A stretch of DNA of 64,000 bases. Origin: Amycolatopsis albispora (GTDB lineage: Bacteria > Actinomycetota > Actinomycetes > Mycobacteriales > Pseudonocardiaceae). The notes below the pieces were generated by a model. The model worked only from the letters and a program-made list of their open reading frames with translations. It did no database searches and had not been told where the DNA came from. The translations under genes and the position numbers were made by a program. The stretch lies in the NCBI RefSeq assembly GCF_003312875.1, contig NZ_CP015163.1:6820001-6884000 (forward strand). Direction: 5' to 3'. Position 1 is the stretch's first letter, and every line of letters starts with the position of its first letter. Of the stretch, positions 45,947 through 54,999 are shown one piece after another.

Positions 45947-45990
45947 GTTCACCTTCCGTTCATTTGTTGACGGCCAGCCGTCCACTGTCG
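45947..45990 (+). promoter_or_regulatory. PHO-box-like direct repeats upstream of pstS
   Basis: GTTCACCTTCC (45947-45957) and GTTCATTTGTT (45958-45968) are adjacent 11-base direct repeats; GTCCACTGTCG (45980-45990) is a weaker third unit kept in the same 11-base phase. This matches the PhoP box (GTTCACC repeats of 11) defined in Streptomyces. It lies 79-122 bases before the pstS start. PhoR/PhoP themselves are not in the window. Confidence 0.8.
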
Positions 45991-46068
45991 CTGCCTACTG
46001 TCCGGAATCGGCGCGGCCAGCCGCCGCGGCCCAAACCCCCGGACTCTCTTCCATGCGGAGGAAATGCA

Positions 46069-47208
46069 GTGAAGATCAAGCGGCCGCACGCGGTCATCGG
46101 CCTGGTGGCGGGCGCCGCCCTCGTGCTGACGGCCTGTGGCTCCGACCCCGCGGCGACCAACACCAGCGCCCCGCAGACCGGCGCCGCCGCGGCGCCCTCG
46201 GGCACCGCCCAGGTCGATTGCGGTGGCAAGAGCCCGCTGTCGGCTGAAGGTTCGTCGGCCCAGAAGGCGGCGATCGACATCTTCTCCCAGCAGTACCAGC
46301 GCAAGTGCGCCGGCCAGCAGCTGAACTACAACCCCAGCGGTTCCGGCGCGGGCGTCAAGCAGTTCATCGCCGGCCAGGTCGACTTCGCCGGCTCCGACTC
46401 GCCGCTGAGCGCCGAGAAGGGCGAGGTCGAGCAGGCCAAGGCCCGCTGCGCCGGCACCGAGGCGTGGAACCTGCCCCTGGTGGTCGGCCCGGTCGCGGTC
46501 GCCTACAACCTGCAGGGCGTGGACAAGCTGGTGCTCACCCCCGAGGTCACCGCCAAGATCTTCAACGGCGGCATCAAGACCTGGGACGACCCGGCGATCA
46601 AGGCGGTCAAGGGCAACGAGAACCTGAACCTGCCCGCCAAGCCGATCCAGGTCGTCTCGCGCTCCGACGAGTCGGGCACCACCGACAACTTCCAGCTGTA
46701 CCTGGAGGCCGCCGCGCCGCAGGCGTGGACCCAGGGTGCGGGCAAGCAGTTCAAGGGTGGCGTCGGCAACGGCGCGGAGAAGTCCAACGGCGTGGTCGAG
46801 GCCGCCAAGGCCGCTGACGGCGCGATCACCTACGTCGAGGCCGCGTTCGCCAAGGACGGCGTCAAGCCCGCCCTGATCGACAGCGGGGCCGGCGCGGTCG
46901 AGCTGACCCCGGAGAACGTCGCCAAGACGCTCGACGGCGCGAAGTTCAAGACCGAGGGCACCAACGACCTCGCGCTCGACCTGGAGGCGATCTACTCGTC
47001 CAAGGCCGCGGGCACCTACCCGCTGCTGCTGGTCACCTACGAGATCGTCTGCTCGAAGTACACCGACCCCGAGGTGGCCAAGGCGGTGCGCGCGTTCCTG
47101 AACGTCGCCGCCACCGACGGTCAGCAGCCGCTGGCGGAGAAGGGCTACGTGTCCATCCCGCAGAGCCTGCAGGACAAGGTGCTGACCGCGGTCAAGGCGA
47201 TCGCCTGA
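46069..47208 (+). CDS. pstS: Phosphate-binding lipoprotein PstS
   Basis: 379 residues from GTG 46069 with a GGAGG site. Lipobox 'LVLTAC|GS' at about residues 16-23, so it is a membrane-anchored lipoprotein. Phosphate-site segments: 'AEGSSAQKAAIDIFSQQY', 'YNPSGSGAGVKQFI', 'FAGSDSPLS' and 'SRSDESGTTDNF'. First gene of pstSCAB. The PHO-box repeats upstream indicate induction on phosphate starvation. Confidence 0.96.
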   Translation: MKIKRPHAVIGLVAGAALVLTACGSDPAATNTSAPQTGAAAAPSGTAQVDCGGKSPLSAEGSSAQKAAIDIFSQQYQRKCAGQQLNYNPSGSGAGVKQFIAGQVDFAGSDSPLSAEKGEVEQAKARCAGTEAWNLPLVVGPVAVAYNLQGVDKLVLTPEVTAKIFNGGIKTWDDPAIKAVKGNENLNLPAKPIQVVSRSDESGTTDNFQLYLEAAAPQAWTQGAGKQFKGGVGNGAEKSNGVVEAAKAADGAITYVEAAFAKDGVKPALIDSGAGAVELTPENVAKTLDGAKFKTEGTNDLALDLEAIYSSKAAGTYPLLLVTYEIVCSKYTDPEVAKAVRAFLNVAATDGQQPLAEKGYVSIPQSLQDKVLTAVKAIA

Positions 47209-47263
47209 TCTGCTTGCGGGCAGCTTGAGACGAGGGTAGAGACAGGCCAAGGCAACCAAGCCG

Positions 47264-48310
47264 ATGAACGAGCCAATCTCGACGCGGACGCCCACCGGTG
47301 ACACCGGTGGGCGTCCGCCGTCCGCATCCGCGCCGGAGGGTCCGATTTCCGAGCAACCAACGCCCGTCGCTTCGTCCAAGGGCGGCAAGGTGCGGCCGGG
47401 TGACCGCATCTTCAAGAACCTCACCACCGGCGCCGGCATCTTCGTGGTCATCCTGATCGGGCTGATCGGGTTGTTCCTGCTGCTGCAGGCCATCCCCGCG
47501 CTGCAGGCCAACCAGGTCAGCTTCTTCTCCAGCGTGTGGGAGACCGGCGACTCGAAGAACCTGCGGTTCGGCATCGCCGACCTGCTCGCGGTGACCGTGG
47601 CCACCTCGCTGGTGGCGCTGGTCATCGCCATGCCGGTGTCGCTGGGCATCGCGTTGTTCCTGACCCAGTACGCGCCGCCGCGGCTGGCCAGGCCGTTCGC
47701 CTACGTGATCGACCTGCTGGCCGCCGTGCCGTCGATCATCTTCGGCCTGTGGGGCCTGCTGTTCCTGGCCCCGGTCCTCGAGCCGGTGGCGCAGTGGATC
47801 AACGACACGCTGGGCTGGATCCCGATCTTCGGGGACGGCAACATCGCGCCGAACATCCGCAGCACCATCTTCACCGCCGGCGTGGTGCTCGCGGTGATGC
47901 TGCTGCCGATCATCACCTCGCTCACCCGCGAGGTCTTCGAGCGCACGCCGACCGCGCAGATCGAAGGCGCGCTGGCGCTGGGCGCCACCCGCTGGGAAGT
48001 CATCCGGACCACCGTGCTGCCGTTCGGCAAGGCCGGGTACATCGGCGCCTCGATGCTCGGCCTCGGCCGCGCGCTGGGTGAGACGATCGCGCTGTCGATC
48101 ATCCTGTTCATCCCGGTCGGGCGGACCTTCGACTGGAGCGTGTTCGACGGCGGCGCCACCTTCGCCTCCAAGATCGCGTCGAACTACGCGGAGTTCAACG
48201 ACGTCACGTCGGCCGGCGCCTACATCGCCGCCGGCCTGGTGCTGTTCCTGCTGACCTTCGTGGTCAACTTCGCGGCCCGGTCCATCATCGGCGACAAGAA
48301 GGGGGACTGA
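47264..48310 (+). CDS. pstC: Phosphate ABC transporter permease PstC
   Basis: 348 residues. A hydrophilic N-terminal extension of about 50 residues ('PTGDTGGRPPSASAPEGP') precedes six transmembrane helices. The ABC permease EAA-like loop is 'EGALALGATRWEVIRTTVLPFGKAG' and 'VPSIIFGLWG' is typical of PstC. It pairs with PstA. Gap to pstS is 55 bp with no terminator. Confidence 0.96.
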   Translation: MNEPISTRTPTGDTGGRPPSASAPEGPISEQPTPVASSKGGKVRPGDRIFKNLTTGAGIFVVILIGLIGLFLLLQAIPALQANQVSFFSSVWETGDSKNLRFGIADLLAVTVATSLVALVIAMPVSLGIALFLTQYAPPRLARPFAYVIDLLAAVPSIIFGLWGLLFLAPVLEPVAQWINDTLGWIPIFGDGNIAPNIRSTIFTAGVVLAVMLLPIITSLTREVFERTPTAQIEGALALGATRWEVIRTTVLPFGKAGYIGASMLGLGRALGETIALSIILFIPVGRTFDWSVFDGGATFASKIASNYAEFNDVTSAGAYIAAGLVLFLLTFVVNFAARSIIGDKKGD

Positions 48311-48313
48311 GCC

Positions 48314-49240
48314 ATGACCGCGACGATTCCCGACGCCGACCGGCCGGCCGTCACACCGGCGTTCCAGCAGGTCAGCCTGGCTCGCAAGACCAAGAACGGG
48401 GTGGCCACCGTCCTGGTGTGGCTGGCCTTCCTGATCGCCGTCATCCCGCTGGTCTGGGTGCTCTGGACGGTGGTCGAGAGCGGCATCACGCGCATCCCGT
48501 ACACCAACTGGTGGACCGAGGACTTCTCGCTGGTGCTGTCCGACGAGGTCGGCGGCGGTGTGCTGCACGCCATCGTCGGCACCCTGCTGCAGGGCCTGGT
48601 CTGCGCCATCATCGCGGTGCCGCTGGGCCTGCTGGTGGCGATCTACCTGGTCGAGTACGGCCGCCGGACCCGGCTGGCCAAGGTGACCACGTTCATGGTC
48701 GACATCCTGTCCGGGGTGCCGTCGATCGTGGCCGCGTTGTTCATCTACGCGCTCTGGGTGACCACGCTGGGCCTGCCGCGCAACGGCTTCTCCGTGTCGC
48801 TGGCGCTGGTGCTGCTGATGGTCCCGGTGGTCGTGCGGTCCTCGGAGGAGATGCTCCGGATCGTGCCGGACGACCTGCGTGAGGCCTCCTACGCGCTGGG
48901 CGTGCCGAAGTGGAAGACGATCGTGAAGATCGTGCTGCCGACCGCGCTGTCCGGCATCATCACCGGCATCATGATGGCGCTGGCCAGGGTGATGGGCGAG
49001 ACCGCGCCACTGCTGGTGCTGGTCGGCTACTCGTCCTTCGTGCACTGGGACATGTTCCAGGGCGAAATGGCGTCGCTGCCGCTGCTGATCAACAACGAGC
49101 GCGCGACGAACTCGATGACCGAGGGCAGCGTCGGCTTCGAACGCATCTGGGGCGCCGCGCTGACGCTGGTGCTCATCATCGCCCTGATCAACCTCGCGGC
49201 CACGCTCATCGGGCGCCTGGTCGCCCCCAAGAAGAAGTAG
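48314..49240 (+). CDS. pstA: Phosphate ABC transporter permease PstA
   Basis: 308 residues, six transmembrane helices. The cytoplasmic loop '[30 protein letters not shown]' and '[17 protein letters not shown]' identify the PstA subunit. It starts 3 bp after the pstC stop with GGGGGA just ahead and is followed by pstB after 7 bp. Confidence 0.96.
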   Translation: MTATIPDADRPAVTPAFQQVSLARKTKNGVATVLVWLAFLIAVIPLVWVLWTVVESGITRIPYTNWWTEDFSLVLSDEVGGGVLHAIVGTLLQGLVCAIIAVPLGLLVAIYLVEYGRRTRLAKVTTFMVDILSGVPSIVAALFIYALWVTTLGLPRNGFSVSLALVLLMVPVVVRSSEEMLRIVPDDLREASYALGVPKWKTIVKIVLPTALSGIITGIMMALARVMGETAPLLVLVGYSSFVHWDMFQGEMASLPLLINNERATNSMTEGSVGFERIWGAALTLVLIIALINLAATLIGRLVAPKKK

Positions 49241-49247
49241 GAACCCC

Positions 49248-50024
49248 ATGGCCAAGCGCATCGATGTCAAGGATGTGGACATCTACTACGGCAAGTTCCA
49301 CGCGGTGGACAGCGTGACGCTGTCGGTGCCGCCGCGGAACGTGACGGCGTTCATCGGGCCGTCCGGCTGCGGGAAGTCGACCGTGCTGCGGACGCTGAAC
49401 CGCATGCACGAGGTGATCCCCGGGGCCAGGGTCGAGGGCCAGGTGCTGCTGGACGGCGAGGACATCTACGCCAGTTCGGTGGACCCGGTGCAGGTCCGGC
49501 GCACCATCGGCATGGTGTTCCAGCGGCCGAACCCGTTCCCGACCATGTCGATCAGGGACAACGTGGTGGCCGGGCTGAAGCTGGCCGGCACGAAGAGCAA
49601 GAAGCAGCTGGACGAGGTGGCCGAGCGGGCGCTGCGCGGGGCGAACCTGTGGAACGAGGTCAAGGACCGGCTGAACAAGCCGGGCGGTGGCCTCTCGGGT
49701 GGTCAGCAGCAGCGGCTGTGCATCGCGCGGGCGATCGCCGTGCAGCCGGACGTGCTGCTGATGGACGAGCCGTGCTCGGCGCTGGACCCCATCTCCACGC
49801 TGGCGATCGAGGACCTGATCGCCGAGCTGAAGAAGGAGTTCACCATCGTCATCGTCACGCACAACATGCAGCAGGCGGCGCGCGTGTCGGACCAGACCGC
49901 GTTCTTCAACCTGGCCGGCGTCGGCAGGCCGGGGCAGCTGGTGGAGCTGAACGACACCGAGAAGATCTTCTCGAACCCGGACCAGAAGGCCACCGAGGAC
50001 TACATCTCGGGCCGCTTCGGCTGA
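49248..50024 (+). CDS. pstB: Phosphate ABC transporter ATPase PstB
   Basis: 258 residues. Walker A 'GPSGCGKST', Q-loop '[14 protein letters not shown]', signature 'LSGGQQQRL', Walker B '[14 protein letters not shown]' and His in 'IVTHNMQQ'. The Cys before 'SALDPI' and the 'NPFPTMSI' loop are typical of PstB. It energises PstCA. The last gene of the operon; a strong terminator follows. No phoU gene follows. Confidence 0.97.
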   Translation: MAKRIDVKDVDIYYGKFHAVDSVTLSVPPRNVTAFIGPSGCGKSTVLRTLNRMHEVIPGARVEGQVLLDGEDIYASSVDPVQVRRTIGMVFQRPNPFPTMSIRDNVVAGLKLAGTKSKKQLDEVAERALRGANLWNEVKDRLNKPGGGLSGGQQQRLCIARAIAVQPDVLLMDEPCSALDPISTLAIEDLIAELKKEFTIVIVTHNMQQAARVSDQTAFFNLAGVGRPGQLVELNDTEKIFSNPDQKATEDYISGRFG

Positions 50025-50041
50025 GGTTCACCTGATCGTGT

Positions 50042-50079
50042 GAACGGCGGCGAGCCTGGCTCGCCGCCGTTCGCGTTTT
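50042..50079 (+). terminator. Intrinsic terminator of pstSCAB
   Basis: GAACGGCGGCGAGC (50042-50055) pairs perfectly with GCTCGCCGCCGTTC (50059-50072) around a 3-base loop, followed by GCGTTTTC. Confidence 0.9.
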
Positions 50080-50125
50080 CGGCGGGCCGCCGGGAATGCC
50101 GGACCGGATTGGTACGTTCGTACCC

Positions 50126-51034
50126 ATGGTCAGTGCGTACATCGGCGGTGCGGGAGAACCGCTGCCCAGGCCCGGTTTGCTCGCGCTCGCCGGGCGCACG
50201 CTCGGCGCGGTGCCGCCGACGCTCCAGGTGCTCATCGGCATCGTGAGCGTGCAGGTCGGGGCCGCTTTCGCGAAGCAGCTGTTCGCGGTCACGGGCCCGG
50301 CGGGCACGGTGACGCTGCGCCTGTTCTTCGCGGCCGTGGTGCTGTTGCTGCTGTGGCGCCCGGCGCTGCGGATGGGCCGTCGTGCCCTGCCGGTGGTGCT
50401 GGGTTACGGGCTGGTGCTGGCCGCCATGAACATCTTCTTCTACCAGGCGATCGCCCGGATCCCGCTGGGCATCGCGGTGACCATCGAGTTCCTGGGCCCA
50501 CTGGGCGTGGCGCTGGCCGGCTCCCGCCGCTGGCGGGACGCGCTGTGGGCGCTGCTCGCCGCGGGCGGCGTGATCCTGCTGTCCGAGACGCGCGGGGACA
50601 TCTCCCTGGTCGGCATGGCCCTGGCCCTGGCCGCGGGCGTCTGCTGGGGCGCGTACATCCTGCTCGGCGCGGCCCTGGGGAGCCGGACCAGTGAAGGCAA
50701 CGGACTGGCGCTGGCGATGGCGTTCGGTGCCCTGGTCGCCATGCCCACCGGCATCATCGAGACGGGGACCGGCCTGCTCGACCCGTGGGTCTTGTTCATC
50801 GGGCTGATGGTGGCGCTGCTGTCGTCGGTGATCCCGTACTCGCTGGAGCTGGAAGCGCTGCGGAAGATCCCGCCGCGGGTGTTCGGCGTGCTGATGAGCC
50901 TGGAACCCGCGGTCGCCGCCATCGCCGGCCTCCTGCTCCTGGGAGAGGCGCTCCACCTGCCCCAATGGCTGGCCATCTGCTGCGTCGTCGCCGCCTCCAT
51001 CGGCGCCACCCGCACCGCCAAACCAGAAATCTAA
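50126..51034 (+). CDS. EamA/RhtA-type drug/metabolite transporter
   Basis: 302 residues from ATG 50126, ten hydrophobic helices in two EamA repeats ('MNIFFYQAIARIPLGIAVTIEFLGPLGVALAG' and 'SSVIPYSLELEALRKIPPRVFGVLMSLEPAVAAIAGLLLLGE'). The RhtA subfamily exports threonine or homoserine in E. coli; the substrate here is unknown. Just before the start is GGTACG-TT-CGTACC, a small inverted repeat that may be a regulator site. The next gene region begins after a 346-bp gap. Confidence 0.9.
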   Translation: MVSAYIGGAGEPLPRPGLLALAGRTLGAVPPTLQVLIGIVSVQVGAAFAKQLFAVTGPAGTVTLRLFFAAVVLLLLWRPALRMGRRALPVVLGYGLVLAAMNIFFYQAIARIPLGIAVTIEFLGPLGVALAGSRRWRDALWALLAAGGVILLSETRGDISLVGMALALAAGVCWGAYILLGAALGSRTSEGNGLALAMAFGALVAMPTGIIETGTGLLDPWVLFIGLMVALLSSVIPYSLELEALRKIPPRVFGVLMSLEPAVAAIAGLLLLGEALHLPQWLAICCVVAASIGATRTAKPEI

Positions 51035-51335
51035 CCGCGGCCGCGCTCTCCCCCTAAGCACGAGCACGTGCCCCCAGCCGACCCGGCGCGGCTCACCGCG
51101 CGAAACCCTTGCCCTGTCACGAATGTGGCTTTCGAGACGCCTGACGTCCCGAAAGCCACATTCGTGACACCCCGGCAAACCGTTGCCCGCCAAGCAACCC
51201 TTGCCCACGGCAACTGGCTCACGGCCAGGAAGAGGTCGGCGTGTTCCCGACCGGAGTCGTTGCCCAGCAACAAACCTTGGCACCGGCGGCCGACGACACG
51301 GACTTGTCCAGCGCGTCATCTCCGGGAGCACCTGT
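51035..51335. other. Gene-poor region with hairpin repeat
   Basis: About 300 bases without a supportable gene between the EamA gene and the 44-bp palindrome. Apart from the hairpin repeat at 51115-51169 I see only weak short inverted repeats (for example around TTGCCC/GGGCAA at 51183-51265). The frames that stay open here read through the repeat and lack family motifs. Confidence 0.6.
51115..51169. repeat. Hairpin repeat, family 1, copy 3
   Basis: 25-bp inverted repeats (51115-51139 and 51145-51169) with one mismatched pair and a 5-base spacer. It matches copy 2 over almost the whole length of both arms; the loop and its flanking base differ. Confidence 0.9.
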
Positions 51336-51379
51336 CCCTCGTACCTGATAGTGGCATATGCCAGTATCAGGTACGAGGG
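51336..51379. promoter_or_regulatory. 44-bp near-perfect palindrome, candidate operator
   Basis: Arms 51336-51357 and 51358-51379 pair at 21 of 22 positions; the only mismatch is G51351/G51364. Outer arms are CCCTCGTACCTGATA and its complement; the centre is TGGCATATGCCA. It ends 1 base before a possible GTG start (51381) and 7 bases before ATG 51387, leaving no room for a ribosome site. TATCAG (51365-51370) in the right arm could be the -10 box of a leaderless transcript, so a protein bound here would block transcription. The XRE gene downstream is the natural candidate for that protein. Confidence 0.85.
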
Positions 51380-51386
51380 GGTGGAC

Positions 51387-51587
51387 ATGGTTCAACGGGA
51401 TCAGCGGGCCTTCGTTCGGTTGCTGAGGGCCAATCGCGAGGTGGGCGCCGTGATGGTGCGCCTGGCCAGGGAGATCGACGACGCCGAGTGCAGTGCTGCC
51501 GACCTGCGCCAGGTCGCGGAGTTGCTGACCGGCCTGGCCGACGAGGCGCGCGAGCGGGCCGAACGGATCGAAGGAGCGGGCCGATGA
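51387..51587 (+). CDS. Small helical protein ahead of XRE regulator
   Basis: 66 residues from ATG 51387 (68 from GTG 51381). Highly charged and helical ('RAFVRLLRANREVGAVMVRLAREIDDAECSAADLRQVAELLTGLADEARERAERI'), consistent with a helical hairpin or coiled coil; no motif that I recognise. It has no ribosome site because the palindrome abuts it, so translation is probably from a leaderless mRNA. The stop overlaps the next start as ATGA, so it is coupled to the XRE gene and may be its partner or antagonist. Confidence 0.75.
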   Translation: MVQRDQRAFVRLLRANREVGAVMVRLAREIDDAECSAADLRQVAELLTGLADEARERAERIEGAGR

Positions 51588-52066
51588 GCGGCAGCGCCGT
51601 GGACCCGGACTTCGACCGGCCGTTCCGGGAGGCACTCGGCGAGCGGCTGCGCCAGCTCAGACGGGCGCGGCGGCTGAGTCGCGACCAGCTGTGCGCGCTG
51701 CTGCACAACGACATGTCGATCGGCACGCTCGGCAGCTACGAGTCCGGCGCCCGGCGGCTGACGGTGTCGCGGCTGGTGGAGCTGTGCGAAGCGCTCGGCA
51801 CCACCGCGCACGAGGTGCTCGCGGCCGTCCATCGCGACCTCCGGCCGTCCGGCCCGCGCATCCGCGTGCGGCTCAAGGTGATCACCCAGGCAAACGATCC
51901 GGCGCTGAGACCGCTCCAGGCCTGGGCGATCGCGAGAGCCGCCACGCTGCCGCCGGGCCCGGACCCGGAGATCGAATTGGACGAAGCCGTGCTGCGGCAG
52001 GCCGCCACGCTGTGCGGCATGACCGTGGCCGAGGTGCTGCACCGCCTCCGGGAACAGCTCGAATGA
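51584..52066 (+). CDS. XRE-family DNA-binding protein with unknown C-terminal domain
   Basis: 160 residues. HTH at about 16-75 ('LGERLRQLRRARRLSRDQLCALLHNDMSIGTLGSYESGARRLTVSRLVELCEALG'), then a C-terminal domain ('IRVRLKVITQANDPALRPLQAWAIARAATLP ... LDEAVLRQAATLCGMTVAEVLHRLRE') that looks like a second small helical bundle. I do not recognise the C-terminal part. Translationally coupled to the 66-residue protein; probable autoregulator through the 44-bp palindrome. No obvious target genes other than its own operon. Confidence 0.82.
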   Translation: MSGSAVDPDFDRPFREALGERLRQLRRARRLSRDQLCALLHNDMSIGTLGSYESGARRLTVSRLVELCEALGTTAHEVLAAVHRDLRPSGPRIRVRLKVITQANDPALRPLQAWAIARAATLPPGPDPEIELDEAVLRQAATLCGMTVAEVLHRLREQLE

Positions 52067-52141
52067 CCAAGTGTCCGCGCGCAGCACACGGGCCCGTCAG
52101 GTCGTGCACTCCTAGACTGCGTGGTCGCGGAGGGGGGTGCG

Positions 52142-53686
52142 ATGGTCGGGCTGGATCGGCTGGTCAATGTGCTGGGCGGCTACGGGGTGCGCCTGGTGTG
52201 CTGCCCCGTGCCTCGGGCGGTGAAGTTGCGGAGTGTGGTGCTGCGCGAGCAGGACACGCCCACCAGCGGCGACGTGTTCCTCGCCGTTGGTGCGCGGTCC
52301 GTCGCCGAGGGGATCGCCTGGGCGGTGGAGGCGCGTGCGAGTGTCGTCCTCATCCACGGCGACGCACCGCGCGAAGCGGCCGAAGCGGGTGAAGCCGCCG
52401 GGATAGCCGTGCTCCTCGTGGACCCCGCCGTGTCGTGGAGTCAGCTGGCCGGGGTGGTCTACGGCCTGGTCCTCGAGGGCCGCGAGACCGAGTCCGGCCG
52501 GGGACCCACCGACCTGTTCGCGCTCGCCGACAGCCTGGCCGAGGCGGTCGGCAGCGCGGTGACCATCGAGGACAGGCTGTCCCGGCTGCTCGCCTACTCC
52601 CGCTCGCAGCAGGGCACCGACCCCGCCCGGCTGGACACGATCCTCGGGCGGCAGGCACCCGACGGGGTGCGCGTGCTCTTCGACGAGCGCGGCGTGTTCG
52701 CCAGGCTCGCCGCCGAGGACGGGCCCTTCTTCGTCGAGGCCGACCAGGCGCACGGCCTCACCGGGCGCATGGTGGTCGCCGTGCGGGCGGGCCGCGAGCT
52801 GCTCGGCTCGGTGTGGGTGACCTGCGGCAGCCCGCTGACCGGCGAGCGGCGCACCGCGCTCGAGGACGGCGCGCGCACCGTTGCACTGCACCTGCTGCGC
52901 TCGCGCGCCAGCGCGGACCTCGAGCGCCAGGTCGAATCCGACCTGGTGATCAGCCTGCTCGACGGCACCGCCGACGCCACCACGGTGGTCAGCAGGCTCG
53001 GCCTGCCCCCTGGCGCGCTGCGCGTGGTCGCCGTGCGCGCGCACATCGCGGCCGAGCGGCACGCGGCGCTGCTGCTCGCCTTCGACCGCGCGACCACCGG
53101 GTTCGGCTGGTCGCGGCCGGGGCGCAGCGCGTTGTCCGGCAACACGCTCTACACCGTGCTGCCCGGCGAACACGGCACCACCGCCCGCGGCTGGGTGACC
53201 GGCCTGCGGGACGCGCTGCCCAGCCAGGTCGTGCTGACCGCCGGGATCGGCGGCACCGCGGCCGCCGCCGAACTGCCCGCCAGCCGCCAGGAGGCCGACG
53301 AATGCCTGGCGCTGCACGAGACCCGGCCTCCCGGCACCCCGCCACCCGCCTACGACGAGTCGTGGCACGACATCCTGCTCCAGCGGTTGCGAACGGCGTC
53401 GCGCGCGGGCCGCACCCCGGCACGCGGGCCGGTCGCCGAACTCCGCCGCCACGACGCGGCCCACGGCACCAGCCACGTGCCGACGCTGCGCGCGTGGCTG
53501 GAGGCGCAGGGCGACCTGGCCGCCGCGGGCGAGCGGCTCGGCGTGCACCAGAACACCATTCGTTACCGGCTGCGCAAGATGGCCGAGGTCGCCGCGCTCG
53601 ACCTGGACGACCCGCGCAAGCGGCTGGCCATGATGATCGAACTGGCTACTGTCGATTCTGAACAAGATGAGCAGTCCGGTTTGTAG
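52142..53686 (+). CDS. PucR-family transcriptional regulator
   Basis: 514 residues from ATG 52142 with a GGAGGGGGG site. N-terminal PucR-like domain ('LVCCPVPRAVKLRSVVLREQDTPTSGDVFLAVGARSVAEGI'), central GAF/GGDEF-like region, and the C-terminal PucR HTH ('LRAWLEAQGDLAAAGERLGVHQNTIRYRLRKMAEV'). PucR proteins regulate purine, amino acid or amine catabolism. It lies 66 bp before a D-amino-acid-dehydrogenase-like gene on the same strand, its likely target. TAGACT at 52113-52118 is a possible -10. Confidence 0.92.
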   Translation: MVGLDRLVNVLGGYGVRLVCCPVPRAVKLRSVVLREQDTPTSGDVFLAVGARSVAEGIAWAVEARASVVLIHGDAPREAAEAGEAAGIAVLLVDPAVSWSQLAGVVYGLVLEGRETESGRGPTDLFALADSLAEAVGSAVTIEDRLSRLLAYSRSQQGTDPARLDTILGRQAPDGVRVLFDERGVFARLAAEDGPFFVEADQAHGLTGRMVVAVRAGRELLGSVWVTCGSPLTGERRTALEDGARTVALHLLRSRASADLERQVESDLVISLLDGTADATTVVSRLGLPPGALRVVAVRAHIAAERHAALLLAFDRATTGFGWSRPGRSALSGNTLYTVLPGEHGTTARGWVTGLRDALPSQVVLTAGIGGTAAAAELPASRQEADECLALHETRPPGTPPPAYDESWHDILLQRLRTASRAGRTPARGPVAELRRHDAAHGTSHVPTLRAWLEAQGDLAAAGERLGVHQNTIRYRLRKMAEVAALDLDDPRKRLAMMIELATVDSEQDEQSGL

Positions 53687-53752
53687 GAATCGGACAAGCC
53701 GCTCGGTCGTTGTCCGGGTGATCCTGGCCCAGAGGTCTTCGGAGGTGAAGTC

Positions 53753-54997
53753 ATGGGCATGGACGGCGGGCCGCGCTCGGCCGTGGTGGCCGGTGCGGGC
53801 ATCGTGGGCCTGTCGGCCGCGTGGTTCCTGCAGGAACGCGGGCTGGAGGTCACCGTGGTCGACCGGACCGGCGTGGCCGCGGGCGCGTCCTGGGGCAACG
53901 CCGGCTGGATCGCGCCCGGCCTGGCCATCCCGCTCAACGAGCCCTCCGTGCTGCGCTACGGCCTGCGGGCCATGCTGAACCCGGCCGCGCCGCTGCGCAT
54001 CCCGCTGACCGCCGACCCGGCGCTGTGGTCCTTCCTCGCCCGGTTCGCGCTGAACTGCCGGTGGCCGTCGTGGACCAGGGCGGTCCAGGCCAACCGGCCG
54101 CTGAACGACGAGGCCATCGAGGCCTACCAGGTGCTCACCGCGAACGGCGTGGTGGCGCCCGTGGCCGACGCGCCGATCACCGCCGCCTTCGAGACACCCC
54201 GGCAGGCGGCCGGCCTGCTGCGCGAACTGCGCCGGATGGCCGACGCCGGGCAGCCCGTCGAGCACGTTGCCCTCGAGGCCGACGCGTTGCGCGAGTACGT
54301 TCCGCTCGCCTCCCGCAAGCTCACCGCCGGAGTGCGCATCGACGGCCAGCGGCACCTCGACCCCGGCGGCTTCGTGCACGCGCTGGCCGAGTCCGTGCGG
54401 GCCCGCGGCGCCACCTTCCGCACCTTCGAGGTGGCCGACGTCGACGCCCGGGACGGGGAAGTCGTCGTGCACGGACGTGGTGGCGCGGAGGCGAAGGCCG
54501 ACGTGGCGGTGATGGCCACCGGTGCCTGGCTGTCGCGGCTCGCCGCCCGCTGGGGAGTGCGGGTGCCGGTGCGGGCGGGACGCGGTTACTCGTTCACCGT
54601 GCCGGTGGACCGCCCGGTGCCCGGCCCGATCTACCTGCCGGACGCGCGCGTGGCCTGCACGCCGTACCGGGGCGCGTTGCGCGTCGCGGGCACGATGGAG
54701 TTCCGCGGGCCGGACGATCCCGCCGCGCCCGCGAGGGTGGCCGCGATCGCCGCCTCCGCCCGGCCGCTGCTGGACGGCGTGCGCTGGGACGAGCGCCGTG
54801 ACCTGTGGGTCGGCCCGCGCCCGGTCACCCCGGACGGCCGCCCGCTGATCGGCGCGGTGCACGACCGCGTGTACGTCGCCGGTGGGCACGGCATGTGGGG
54901 ACTGGCGCAGGGCCCGGCCACCGGGCGGCTGCTGGCCGAGCGGATCACCACCGGCAAGCAGCCGGAAGCCTTGCGCGAGTTCGACCCGCTGCGCTGA
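53753..54997 (+). CDS. FAD-dependent oxidoreductase, DadA-like (D-amino acid dehydrogenase)
   Basis: 414 residues. Rossmann 'AVVAGAGIVGLSAAWFLQERGLEVTVVDR' with the GxGxxG motif, 'AGASWGNAGWIAPGLAIPLNEP' as in DadA-type dehydrogenases, and the C-terminal 'GPRPVTPDGRPLIGAV ... GHGMWGLAQGPATGRLLAE'. Likely oxidises a D-amino acid or a related secondary amine such as proline analogues. It is downstream of a PucR regulator. ATG 53753 has a GGAGGTGAAG site. The exact substrate is unknown. Confidence 0.88.
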   Translation: MGMDGGPRSAVVAGAGIVGLSAAWFLQERGLEVTVVDRTGVAAGASWGNAGWIAPGLAIPLNEPSVLRYGLRAMLNPAAPLRIPLTADPALWSFLARFALNCRWPSWTRAVQANRPLNDEAIEAYQVLTANGVVAPVADAPITAAFETPRQAAGLLRELRRMADAGQPVEHVALEADALREYVPLASRKLTAGVRIDGQRHLDPGGFVHALAESVRARGATFRTFEVADVDARDGEVVVHGRGGAEAKADVAVMATGAWLSRLAARWGVRVPVRAGRGYSFTVPVDRPVPGPIYLPDARVACTPYRGALRVAGTMEFRGPDDPAAPARVAAIAASARPLLDGVRWDERRDLWVGPRPVTPDGRPLIGAVHDRVYVAGGHGMWGLAQGPATGRLLAERITTGKQPEALREFDPLR

Positions 54998-54999
54998 GC

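Noticed and set aside
51068..51300. Open frame upstream of the palindrome leading into the XRE genes
   Set aside because: It runs through the hairpin repeat and then through the 66-residue gene in another frame; no motif or ribosome site supports it.
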